From: Dryocosmus kuriphilus
Lineage: Eukaryota > Arthropoda > Insecta > Hymenoptera > Cynipidae
Assembly: GCA_038277395.1 (NCBI GenBank)
Contig: CM076195.1
Location: forward strand, 156,417,594-156,481,593
Direction of reading: 5' to 3'
Length of the DNA: 64,000 nucleotides
In this document: in pieces, positions 54,401-64,000 of the stretch
Position numbering within the stretch: position 1 is the first letter of the stretch
Layout of the letters: every line of letters starts with the position of its first letter
Notes under the pieces: generated by a model
Seen by the model: only the letters and a program-made list of their open reading frames with translations
What the model was told of the DNA's origin: nothing
Database searches by the model: none
Made by a program: the position numbers and the translations under genes

Positions 54401-57366
54401 AAAATGCACCTTTTTGGTTTTAATCCATGAAAATGGTTTTATCCATAAACAACGGTTTTCACAAAATTGAAAAAATCCATTTTTGAGCTAAACTGTGTAA
54501 GATACGCAAAATATGTATATAACTAAAATTATTTACCTTAAAAAAATCTACAAATTTTGTCTCAACCGTTTTTTGATAAAGTGCACGGCTTTTCTTTTAA
54601 TCGAAGAAATGTTATTAAAAATAAGAAACTGTAGTTTCCTGCCAAAATATTCAAGATACGAAAAAAAATGGTAATAAACAAAATTATTCAACTCAAAAAG
54701 ATCTAAAAAATTTTATTTAATTATTTTCTGATAAAATGCACCGTTTTGGTTTTAATCGAAAAAACGCTATTAAAAAATCAAAAATTCAAATTTCCCGTCA
54801 AAACATGCAAGATACAAAAGAAATGATAATTAACAAAGTTGTTCACCTTAAAAATATCTACAAAATTTCTATCCATAATTTTTTTGTAAAATCGCATAGT
54901 TTTTGAGTTATTCGAGAAATATGTTACTAAATATAAAAATCTGCCCGCTTCGCGGGCACATTCTCATCGCGCGATTCGCGCGCCGCGCGAAGTATGAGCG
55001 CGCCTAGAGCGCGCGTCTGTTGGCACTCGCGCTTCGCGCTCGATAGATTATTCACCACGCGCTACGCGCTCGGTGTTTATGGATCGTATAAATCTTTAAA
55101 TTAAAAATTCCAAAAGAAATTATTTTACTTAAGGCTCTATCGCCCTTAAGGAATACATTCTCATCATGACACTGGCGCTTCGCGCTCGACAATTACATTT
55201 TTTTTAAATACATTGTAGATTGGTAAAGTTTTCTAGTGATTTTCCAAATTTTCACAATGCAGGGTTTCGATTCTTAAAATTAAAACGATGAGTCTTATAA
55301 ATAAATTTTGTAGCTCTTTCCAAGGTGAACAATTCTGCTTGTTAATATTTTCTCATATCTTGCATAGTTTTGTTGAAAAGTGGTTTTCTTTATATTTCAT
55401 AACATATTTCACGAATAACTCAAAAAATACGCGTCTGCTCGAAAAAATGATAGAGAGCAAATTTATAGATCTTTTTGAGGTGAACAACTTTGTTTATTAT
55501 CATTTTTTCGTATCTTGCATAGTTTGGCGGGAAATTTGAAATTTTTTATTTTTAATAACGTTTTATCGATTAAAACGAAAACCGTGAATTTTATCAAAAA
55601 ATGGTTGAAACAAAATTTGTAGATATTCTTAAATTGAACAACTTTGTTTCTTACCAATTTTTTGTATCTTGAATATCTTGGCGGGAAACCAGAGTTTTTT
55701 AATTTTAATAGCGTTTTCTTGATTAAAACATAACCGTTCATTTTATCAAAAAACGGTTAAGGCAGAATTTGTAGATTTTGTTGAGATGAACAATTTTAAT
55801 TCCTTACGTTTGTTTTGTATCTCTCATAGTTTAGCCGGAAAATGGAGTCTTTGATTTTGTGAAAACCGTTCTTGATGGATAAACCATAACCGTTGGTAAA
55901 AAATCGCTGGTTAACGAACTCGTTCTTTCTTTTTACTCCTTAAAGAAGTGTACCAAAGCATACTCCAATCCGATTAGTCCTTCGAAAGTAATCGCGTTCA
56001 CAGTCTACGACGACAACGACGACAACGACGACAACGACAACGACGACAACGACGACGACGACGACGACAACGACAGACAGAGACCAACGTAAAACATATT
56101 TTTTCGGATTCAGGGGGTCATGAAATATCGACATTTCATGAAATCCGCGAAAGTCAGTCACATAAAACTAATACCTTCTCATTGAGATGAGAATGCAAGA
56201 TACGAAAAAATGATAAAGAACAAAGTTGTTCAACTCGAAAAGATCTACAAATTTATTTCTTATCATTTTTTGATCGAAACGCATAGTTTTTGAGTTATTC
56301 GTGAAATATGTTATTAAATATAAATAAATACTCTTTAAATCCAAAATATGCAAGATGAGATAAAATATTAGGAAACAGAATCGTTCACCTTGTTTTTATA
56401 CATTCTCATCTCAGTGAGAAGGTATTAATTTTATGTGAAAACTGACATTCGCGGATTTCATGAAATCTCGACATTTCATGACCCCCGGAATCCGAAAAAA
56501 ACAGGTTTTACGTTGGTGTCTGTCTGTCGTTGTCGTCGTCGTCGTCGTTGTCGTCGTCGTTTTCTTCGTAGTCTGTGAACACGATAACTTTCGAAGGACT
56601 CATCGGATTGGAGTGCGCTTTAGTACACTTCTTTAAGGGGTAAAATGAAAGGACGGGTTCGTTAACCAGCGGTTTTTGACCAACGGTTATGGTTTTATCC
56701 ATCAAAAACGGTTTTCACAAAATCAAAAAATCCATTTTTCGGCTAAACTATGAGACACAAAAAAAATGTAAGAAAGTAAAATTGTTCATCTCAAAAAAAT
56801 CTACAAATTTTGCCTCAACCATTTTTTCATAAAATGAACTGTTTTTGTTTTAATCAAGAAAACGCTATTAAAATTAAAAAACTCTGATTTCCCGCCAAAA
56901 TATTCAAGATAAATAAAAATGGTAAAGAACAAAGCTATTCAATTTAAAAACATCTATAAATTTTGTTTAAACCATTTTTTGATAAAATGCACGGTTTTTG
57001 TTTTAATCGAGAAAACGTTATTAAAAATCAAGATTTTCAAATTTCCCGCCAAAATATGCAAGATATGGAAAAATAATTATGTACAAAGTTGTGCTCCTTA
57101 AAAACATCTACAAATTTTCTCTTTATCATTTTTTTGATCAGACGCGTAGTTTTTTGAGTTATTCGTGAAATATGTTATGAAATATAGAGAAAACCACTTT
57201 TCAGCAAAACTATGCAAGATATGAGAAAATATTAACAAGCAGAATTTTTCACCTTGGAAAGAGCTACAAAATTTATTTATAAGACTCATCGTTTTACTTT
57301 TAAGAATCGAAATCCTCTATTGCGAAATTTGGAAAATCACTAAGAAACTTTACCAATCTACAATGT
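51484..57366. repeat. R1 repeat block, diverged, with inverted arms
   Basis: The microsatellite-hairpin cassette of the R1 family occurs on the plus strand at about 52005-52290 and 55873-56195, and on the minus strand at 52495-52815, 53826-54125 and 56395-56705. A long inverted repeat pairs 53225-53680 with 55000-55460. Between cassettes runs a ~120 bp motif with 'gatctacaaattttg' and 'caaagttgttca'. Long runs of GTC/GTT near 52617-52685 and GAC/AAC near 55998-56090 are expanded microsatellites. Frames with 'KKCTKAHSNPISPSKVIV' come from the cassette. No host gene is seen. Confidence 0.85.
53496..53700. repeat. GC-rich palindrome cluster
   Basis: Short self-complementary strings sit in AT-rich DNA: 'cgagcgcgaagcgcgag', 'ccttaagggcgatagagcc' with 'ttaag', 'gagcgcgtagcgcgag' and 'tgcccgcgacgcgggca'. 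The same set occurs inverted at 54943-55190, plus at 61570-61742, and degraded near 105-185 and 235-265. Confidence 0.8.
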
Positions 57367-58190
57367 AATAATATAAACATAACTTTGGAGGTTATGACGC
57401 CTTCTTTCTTCGACCGTTGGAATTAAATAGTATGTAAATGTTTCGTTGGTCTTACGGTCATATAATAAAAACAATTAATCTTTAGAATAAATAGTCAAAA
57501 TTTATTAAAAGTCATAATATTTCGACGTTTCGACCTCTACTGCGGGTCTTTTTCCAGAAATCTGCAATAAGAATAAATATAATCAAAAATAATATAATAA
57601 AATTTCAAAACGCTACATTAATAATGTTTTTCTAAAAATGATAAATTAAAATTTTTACCTTAAATGTCGATCGATGTAGTATATAAAATTAAAATATCTC
57701 TAGTGTAGAAACAATAAATGTCAATAATAGTTCTATCAAATTTCTCATCTTCATATGTTGGTTTTTCAACAAATTTTTTGTAAAAAATCACATTTTAGTC
57801 AACACCTTTTACATTTTTTTAATCATATTTGAAGTTCCGATGTTTTTGGAACTCCAAAATTATAAGTATTACATTTTTGAAGTAGAGATGCCTACGATCG
57901 GACGATAAACAGTGTACTGATTACCAAGGTACAAATTTATATAGAAACATAATAAACCTCTGATGAAAAGCGCGCCAAAGCCTTGAGAAATCAAATTAAG
58001 CTGATGAGATTGAATGAAAGTTTTTAATTTAGAATGCACTGGTAAATCTGGTTTATATTTTTTATTTCTGTATTCAGATTTATTGAGATTTTAAAATGTT
58101 TTTTAATATAAATAGATTCTAAAATTCTTCTTTTAAACATATCTTTTTCTCGAGGTAGAGTTTTGATATTATTAAAATCAAAATCATGGT
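57367..58190 (-). repeat. Penelope LTR-like end, 3' copy
   Basis: 824 bp nearly identical to 60497-61291 in direct orientation. It includes 'cgacgtttcgacctctactg' (hammerhead-like site on the minus strand) and extends into the nuclease tail codons. The second copy lacks a stretch near 57700-57730 ('tctagtgtagaaacaataaa'). Confidence 0.88.
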
Positions 58191-60470
58191 TTAAATTCCA
58201 TGAAATTGTGATAAGCCTGTATTTAAATTTCCAAATTCGCAATCCCTTTTATGTTCGTAAGTTCTTGTTTTTAATCTCCTGCCAGTTACCCAATATATAC
58301 TTTATCACAAATTTTGCATTTTATTAGATAAATAACTCCTGATTGGTTTTCAATATTGTCAAAATCTTTTTCATTTGCCAGAAATGTATTTAAAGTGTGA
58401 TTATTATTGAAATGAACATTAATATCAAATTTTTTTAAGGACCTATTTAATCTTTCTGAAAGACCTTGTATATAAGGCAAAGTGACATTTAAATCAGTTT
58501 TTTTAAATTGTTATAAATATTTCTTTTTCTTCTTTTCAATGTTAGAGGAGTTATAAATTTCGTGAATTCGTTCTTTAATTACACTTTCTATCAACGGAAG
58601 CGGATAATTATTCAATTGTAAAGTTAGTTTTAATTTTTCTAAATTTTCTTGTCTAAATTTTACATCACTCAATTTTATGCATCTATCAATCAAGCCTTTT
58701 ATCAACACGATCTTTTGGTTAAATAAATGATGAAATTCATAATTTATACAACATCCGGACCAAGTTGGTTTTTTAAACCAATTTGTAATTAATTTTCCAT
58801 TTTTATTTTTTATAATTTCTAAATCTAAAAAGTTTAAACTATTATTCTTTTCTATTTCAAATGTGAATTGAATGGACTCATCAATACTATTAAAGATGTT
58901 TAAAACTTCATTAATTTTATCATGTGGTATAATCGTGAATATATCATCCACATACCGTTTATAGAAAATAGGTTTAAAAGTTAATTGGGATAAGGCTCTT
59001 TTTTCAATATCTTCAAGAACCAAATTTGAAACTATTGGATATAACGGAGACCCCATTGGGCAGCCAGAAATTTGTTTAAAAAATTTTTTATTAAATGAAA
59101 AAACCAAGTTATTAAAAACTGTTGTAACCGCTATCAAGATTTCATTTTTGGAGATTTTTGTTAAATTTCTGTTTAAGTTTAATTTTTCTTCGATACAATC
59201 TAAAGCTAAATCTAACAGTATGTTGTCAAACATGGACACAATATCTAAAGATACTAATGTGTGTGTTGGAGGTACAGAGATTTTATTAATTTTTTCTTTT
59301 AGCTCCCAGCTATTTTTTATATAAGAATCTGTTTTTCCTGATATAGGTTTTAAAATGTTTGACAGAAATTTTGATAAGTTATATGTTGGTGATCCAATGG
59401 TTGAAACAATTAGTCTCCAACTTAGAACTGGTTTATGAACTTTAGGGAGCACATAAGCTTTTGCAACGACACTACTATAGGTTTTCAAATGATAAGCAGT
59501 CTTGTTATTTATATAAGTTTTTTTCTCCCACCTTTTTATAATGTCGTTACATTTATTTTCCACTGTCGGGATTAGATTAGTTTTTACACTTTTTATATAA
59601 AATATTATTTTGGAAAATGTTTTCAATACTTTTGTTATAACCATCTTTATTTGCTCCTATTGTAATATTACCTTTGTCCGCTTTAAGAAAAATTAAATCA
59701 CTATGATCTTTTTGGAAGCTTTTAACAGTGTCAGCAATATTATTATTGTTTTTTAAAATGTTGTTATTTTTATGACTTAAAATAATTTGTGTCACTGTTT
59801 TTCTAATATTCAACTTTTTTTCATCTTCTTCTAAGTTTTTGCTGCAATTTTCAATGTTAGCTACAATATTATTTACAGGGATTTTGTTGACATTATAAGG
59901 GACACCAAACTTGTTTCCCAAAGCTAAGGATTCAGTTATTTCATCTGGGATTCTTACATTTGAAATATTCTTAAAACATTTTTTAATTCTAAATTCTTTA
60001 ATTTTTCTATTGTTTTCCAAATTCCTAGTTTTAAGTAATTTAAATTTTTTAATACAACCTTCTCTAATCTTATATTTTAAATTTTGTGACGCTAATTCTT
60101 GTGAGTTGAAGAAATTAACTATTGAGTGTTCTTTTACTTTCCTTAGTAAGCGATATTTTAAGTAATTTGTGTGTTTAACTAAATCATGAATGTTAAAAAT
60201 TAAGTTACTAATTTCATCGTTTAACATTTTCTTTTGAAAATTTAATTTCGTTGTTTGGAATTTCGATGTTACTTTATAATGAAGATTTTGTATGTTGATC
60301 CTATTGACATTATTATATATATGAGCTGGAATTAAAGCTTCTTTCCTACATTTAATAAGAAAGGTACGTTGTTCTTTAAGATGACATAATCGTCTTTGGA
60401 ATTTAATCCAATTTGTAATATCACATCTTACGTTACTATGTTTTTCCGAAATGTAAGCGAGGTAACCCAT
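58024..60470 (-). pseudogene. Penelope-like reverse transcriptase with GIY-YIG endonuclease
   Basis: Minus-strand pieces: 59577-60470 (297 codons; N-terminus with FRIKKCFKNISNVRIPDEI and DLIFLKADKGNITIGANKD), 58511-59644 (377 codons; reverse transcriptase with YVLPKVHKPVLSWRLIVST, SLDIVSMFDNILLDLAL, ISGCPMGSPLYPIVSNL and catalytic FYKRYVDDIFTI), 58286-58480 (SGVIYLIKCKICDKVYIG, the GIY-YIG start) and 58024-58242 (FKRRILESIYIKKHFKISIN). A frameshift near 59610, a stop at 58510 and a break near 58260 disable it. The motifs closely parallel the copy at 33435 (shared NLNRNLTKISKNEILIA), so the two are one family at different ages. Confidence 0.9.
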
Positions 60471-60496
60471 ATTTCCAGTACGTTACTGACCTTTGA

Positions 60497-61291
60497 ATAA
60501 TAATATAAACATAAATTTGGAGGTTATGACGTCTTCTTTCTTCGACCGTTGGAATTAAATAGTATGCAAATATTTCGTTGGTCTTACGGTCATATAATAA
60601 AAACAATTAATCTTTAGAATAAATAGTCAAAATTTATTAAAAGTCATAATATTTCGACGTTTCGACCTCTACTGCGGGTCTTTTTCATGAAATCTACAAT
60701 AAGAATAAATATAATCAAAAATAATATAATAAAATTTCAAAACACTACATTAATAATGTTTTTCTAAAAATGATAAATTAAAATGTTTACCTTAAATGTC
60801 GATCGATGTAGTATATAAAATTAAAATATCTCATCATCATATAAATTTCTCATCCTTCATATGTTGTTTTTTCAACAAATTTTTTGTAAAAAATCACATT
60901 TTATTCAACACTTTTTACATTTTTAATCATATTTGAAGTTCCGATGTTTTTGGAACTCCAAAATTGTAAGTATTACATTTTTGAAGCAGAGATGCTTACG
61001 ATCGGACGATAAACAGTGTACTGATTACCAAGGTACAAATTTGTATAGAAACATAATAAACCTCTGATGAAAAGCGCGCCAAAAGCCTTGAGAAATCAAA
61101 TTAAGCTGATGAGATTGAATGAAATTTTTTAGTTTAGAATGCACTGGTAAATCTGGTTTATATTTTTTATTTCTATATTCAGATTTATTGAGATTTTAAA
61201 ATGTTTTTTAATATAAATATATTCTAAAATTCTTCTTTTAAACATATCTTTTTCACGAGCTAGAATTTTGATATTATTAAAATCAAAATCA
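60497..61291 (-). repeat. Penelope LTR-like end, 5' copy
   Basis: Direct copy of 57367-58190, ending inside the nuclease tail codons (61129-61291 encode the same FKRRILEYIYIKKHFKISIN tail). A 60-codon frame here is the duplicated tail, not a gene. Confidence 0.88.
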
Positions 61292-61537
61292 TCGACATTT
61301 AAGGTAAACATTTTAATTTATCATTTTTAGAAAAACATTATTAATGTAGCGTTTTGAAATTTTATTATATTATTTTTGATTATCTTTATTCTTATTGTAG
61401 ATTTCTTGAAAAAGACCCGCAGTAGAGGTCGAAACGTCAAAATATTATGACTTTTAATAAATTTTGACTATTTATTTTAAGGATTAATTGTTTTTATTAT
61501 ATGACCGTAAGACCAACGAAACATTTACATACTATTT
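61292..61537 (+). repeat. Inverted partial copy of the Penelope end
   Basis: Reverse complement of the segment with 'gacctctactgcgggtcttt'. It joins the 5' LTR-like copy at 'atcatcgacatttaagg' and ends at the target duplication. Confidence 0.88.
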
Positions 61538-62100
61538 AATCTACAATGTGTTTAAAAAAAAATGTAATTATCGAGCGCGAGTGTCATGATGAGAATGTAT
61601 TCCTTAAGGGCGATAGAGCCTTAAGTAAAATAATTTCTTTTGTAATTTTTAATTTAAAGGTTTATACGATCCATAAACACCGAGCGCGTAGCGCGGCGCG
61701 CCTAGCGCGCGATGAGAATGTGCCCGCGCAGCGGGCAGATTTTTTGTATCTCTCTTAGTTTAGCCGGAAAATGGATTTTTTTATTTTAGGAAAACCGTTT
61801 TTTTAATGGAGAAAACCATAACCGTTGGTCAAAAACCGTTGGTTAAAAAACTCGTCCTTTCTTTTTACCCCTTAAAGAAGTGTACCAAAGCGCACTCCAA
61901 TCTGATTAGTCCTTCGAAAGTTATCGTGAGAACAGACTCCGACGACGACAAAGACAACGACATCGACGACAACAGACAGACAGACACCGTCGTAAAAACC
62001 GTTTTATCGAATTCAGGAGTTCTCAAAACTTGGAGATTTCATGAAATCCGTGAAAGGCAAATTTTACATAAATCTAATACCTTCTCTGATGAGAATGTAA
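61538..62100 (+). repeat. R1 repeat continuation after the Penelope insert
   Basis: Resumes the R1 sequence interrupted at 57366: palindrome cluster (61570-61742), then a plus-strand microsatellite cassette ending in 'ttctctgatgagaa'. The cassette frame 61806-62150 reads KKCTKAHSNLISPSKVIV and belongs to the repeat. Confidence 0.85.
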
Positions 62101-62650
62101 AAATGATAAACTGTAAGAATAAGAATTATTCCCAAAAAAATGCGAAGTAACAGAAAGGACGGATAATGGTAATTTGAAGATATCAAGATTAGAGAAAATG
62201 ACAATTTGGAAAAATTTATATTAGCGAAAATGTTCATTTCAAAAAATTCAAGTTATAAAAAAGGTAAATTACGAGGAATTGTAAAAGAAGTTAAATATTA
62301 ATTCGTAAAAAAAAAAAAAAACAAAAATAAGCTAAATCCTCTTTTGGGAAAAATTAAAGTAAGGGAATTTGAAAATGAAGGTAAATGTTAATGTGGAAAA
62401 ATACAATCTTGTACAACATTTCTGTAACCATTTTGCAATAATTTTGCACAAATTATGCATTCGGAAAATTCTTCCGGAATTCTGTAGCCCAATTTTCTAC
62501 ATAAATTCTACAGAAATTCGGCAATTTTTTTAAAACTTAAGATCCTGCTGTAGAGAAAATAAACTATCGAAATCTCAATTGAGAAGGGAAAAATACTGGA
62601 ACGAAGTAAAGATAAGTAGAATTTCGGAGTCTTTTAATGGTTTTATGGGA
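62101..62650. other. AT-rich stretch, no gene
   Basis: It contains an A14 run near 62310 and 'ttctacagaaattcggcaa', loosely similar to 4995-5040. Nothing coding is seen. Confidence 0.4.
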
Positions 62651-63120
62651 ATTTTTCTAATGTGAATAAAGTAAGGTGAAATAGCTTAAGTCTCTAAGTA
62701 ATTTTATTTAGCCGATTTGAAGCTGCGATATTTACAAGTTTCGCAATCTGGCCTTCTATAAATGTTTGAATAAGGACGAAAATATTTCACGATTGTGTTC
62801 TTTTATTACGCTTCTCCATTTTTTTTCACCTTTTTGGACTATATCACATATACAGAAAGCATTTTGATTTTTTTAAATATTACCAATTAATATTGAAAAT
62901 ATAATATACCACTTAAGAATACAAAAACACAAAAAAGTCGGTCGATTCGTTAAGAATCAAAGAGATTTTTCTATCCTTGCATCAGTTTTGAACTGTATAT
63001 GTTAGTGAAAGTAGTCTTAATCTAAAAACACATTATTTAAATATTATAAATGATTAAATTATTAATAGAATGTATTAATATGTTCAATCGATTCGTCTCG
63101 AGTCAAGGAATATTTTATCT
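62651..63120 (+). repeat. Second copy of the distal upstream segment (see 5325-5765)
   Basis: Diverged copy with the same order of landmarks ('atatttcacgatt', 'tcttttattacgct', 'agcattttgattt', 'gaatcaaagag', 'aatcgattcg'). It has an extra ~45 bp near 62895-62940. If spacing follows unit A, a signal exon would have been expected near 63600, but none is visible; homology ends at 63120. Confidence 0.75.
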
Positions 63121-64000
63121 TTTTAATATTTATTTATTCCAGTAAGAAAATACAAGTTAATATATATACAGATGTAAAAAATGTAACCTATTAGAATTTT
63201 AGTTTAGATATATTTTTTCAACATAGTCTAAAGAATATAATTTTACAGAGCCAAAGGATTCTGAAGAAATATAAAAAAGTTACCTGTATTTGAAATTCTT
63301 TTCCCCATGTTAAGGAGGAACATGCGCCACTCTTGAATCATGTGAGCGTTTGTGAAAAAGTTCATAAACAGATTGATATAAAATATACAAATAGTATTTA
63401 AAAATTCTATAGTTTAATATAAGTCGAATTTCCACAAAATTTGATAAATTAACTATAAAATAATTAAATAATTTACAAAACAAAATTTAAAAAGGTTATG
63501 GTACTAATTATTATAAAAGACTCCTATCAATACTATCTAATACGTAAATTGTCGTTTTGATATAGATTCTGCTTCTGAATAATATTTATGTTTCTTGCCC
63601 GAAAACATAATATTATACGTTATTTTATAAATTGTAAAATTAGAAAGAAATGCGAAGAAACGTGACAACGTTGCGGAAGTCGACATCTTGACTTCGTAGT
63701 AGTCAGCTGCTGTGGTATTTGAAATAGCGTGATTTCATTGGCAGCCTTGTTCAGAGCGTCTGCTCTATCGTCTACTACAAAGGAACTGCAAGATGCAGCG
63801 CTGCCGCGTTTCATTAGTTTTCTCGATTTTTTTCTGGTGACAGCTGGTTTATTCAGCTTCAAAATTAATTTATAAATAAATAAAGCCGGTAATACTCCAA
63901 TTTTTTATTTTTGCCGACACAAAGAAGGTTCATTCTTCAATGTAATCAGTTTTTTGGGTATTAATCTTGGATTTTCGAAGAGAAATCTCCAGTTTATCTG
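63121..64000. other. Right end of window, nothing assigned
   Basis: AT-rich to about 63650, then a GC-richer stretch with a minus-strand 80-codon frame (63620-63862, KPAVTRKKSRKLMKRGSAAS). It has no recognised domain and no splice or promoter support, so it is not called. Confidence 0.35.

Larger units (their letters stand above)
57367..61537 (-). mobile_element. Penelope-like element with LTR-like ends, 12 bp target duplication
   Basis: AATCTACAATGT flanks the element at 57355-57366 and 61538-61549, and uninterrupted R1 copies (53461-53490) show the empty site. Direct LTR-like copies are 57367-58190 and 60497-61291. 61292-61537 is an inverted copy of part of the same end (complement of about 57400-57660). 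This direct-plus-inverted arrangement is typical of Penelope elements. The coding part lies between on the minus strand. Confidence 0.9.

Noticed and set aside
51484..57366. R1 terminal hairpin as a Helitron 3' end
   Set aside because: The hairpin ttctcat-atgagaa is not followed by CTRR, no 5' TC end pairs with it, and no Rep/helicase gene is present.
63620..63862. 80-codon minus-strand frame near the window end
   Set aside because: No recognised domain or gene signals; it could be an exon of a gene outside the window but cannot be supported.

Overview
The window looks like AT-rich nuclear DNA from an animal, most likely an arthropod and probably an insect. The evidence is the repeat content: DD34D mariners, Penelope-like retroelements, a Dong/R4-type LINE in a TAA repeat, DIRS remnants, a LINE with a PHD-type ORF1, and GT-AG introns. 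I see no prokaryotic gene, rRNA, tRNA or CRISPR array, and no recognisable conserved housekeeping gene. A gall-inducing or parasitoid insect would fit the small two-exon secreted genes, but that is only a guess.

The only likely host genes are a small tandem family of secreted proteins. Gene A has a signal-peptide exon at 6267-6318 and a mature exon at 17710-18206. Gene B has the same layout at 45294-45345 and 46565-47088. A decayed third signal exon lies at 47468-47519. A distal upstream segment of unit A (5325-5765) recurs at 62651-63120, which hints at another unit to the right of the window. The copies share promoter, signal exon, splice sites, intron ends and 3' flank, so each serves as an empty-site reference for insertions in the other.

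Layout. 1-4985: tandem ~810 bp repeats (family R1). 4986-20650: unit A; its 11.4 kb intron holds a complete 4250 bp TIR transposon (6511-10760), broken DIRS pieces (10775-17326) and an inverted-repeat element (11080-12495). Its 3' flank carries a mariner (18239-19839) and a MITE (19898-20294). 20640-36200: a graveyard of Penelope-like elements, a second mariner, a broken Cys-rich transposon protein, a broken ISL2EU/Harbinger-like transposase and a 2.9 kb inverted repeat. 37166-44901: two inverted Penelope 3' ends around a (TAA)n tract that hosts a Dong/R4-like LINE; the whole block sits about 0.4 kb upstream of gene B and is flanked by a 12 bp direct repeat. 44902-47260: unit B with a LINE fragment in its intron. 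47468-48067: decayed unit C and a mariner fragment. 48068-51483: a PHD-ORF1 LINE cut off inside its reverse transcriptase. 51484-57366 and 61538-62100: diverged R1 repeats, interrupted by a Penelope-like element (57367-61537) with a 12 bp target duplication and one inverted LTR-like end.

How it fits together: a locus of duplicated secreted-protein genes has been inflated by nested transposition. Genes A and B remain open and could be expressed; nearly every transposon gene is broken. The main exceptions are the unclassified transposase at 8543-10370, which has one homopolymer frameshift, and the Penelope-like frame at 33435-35099.
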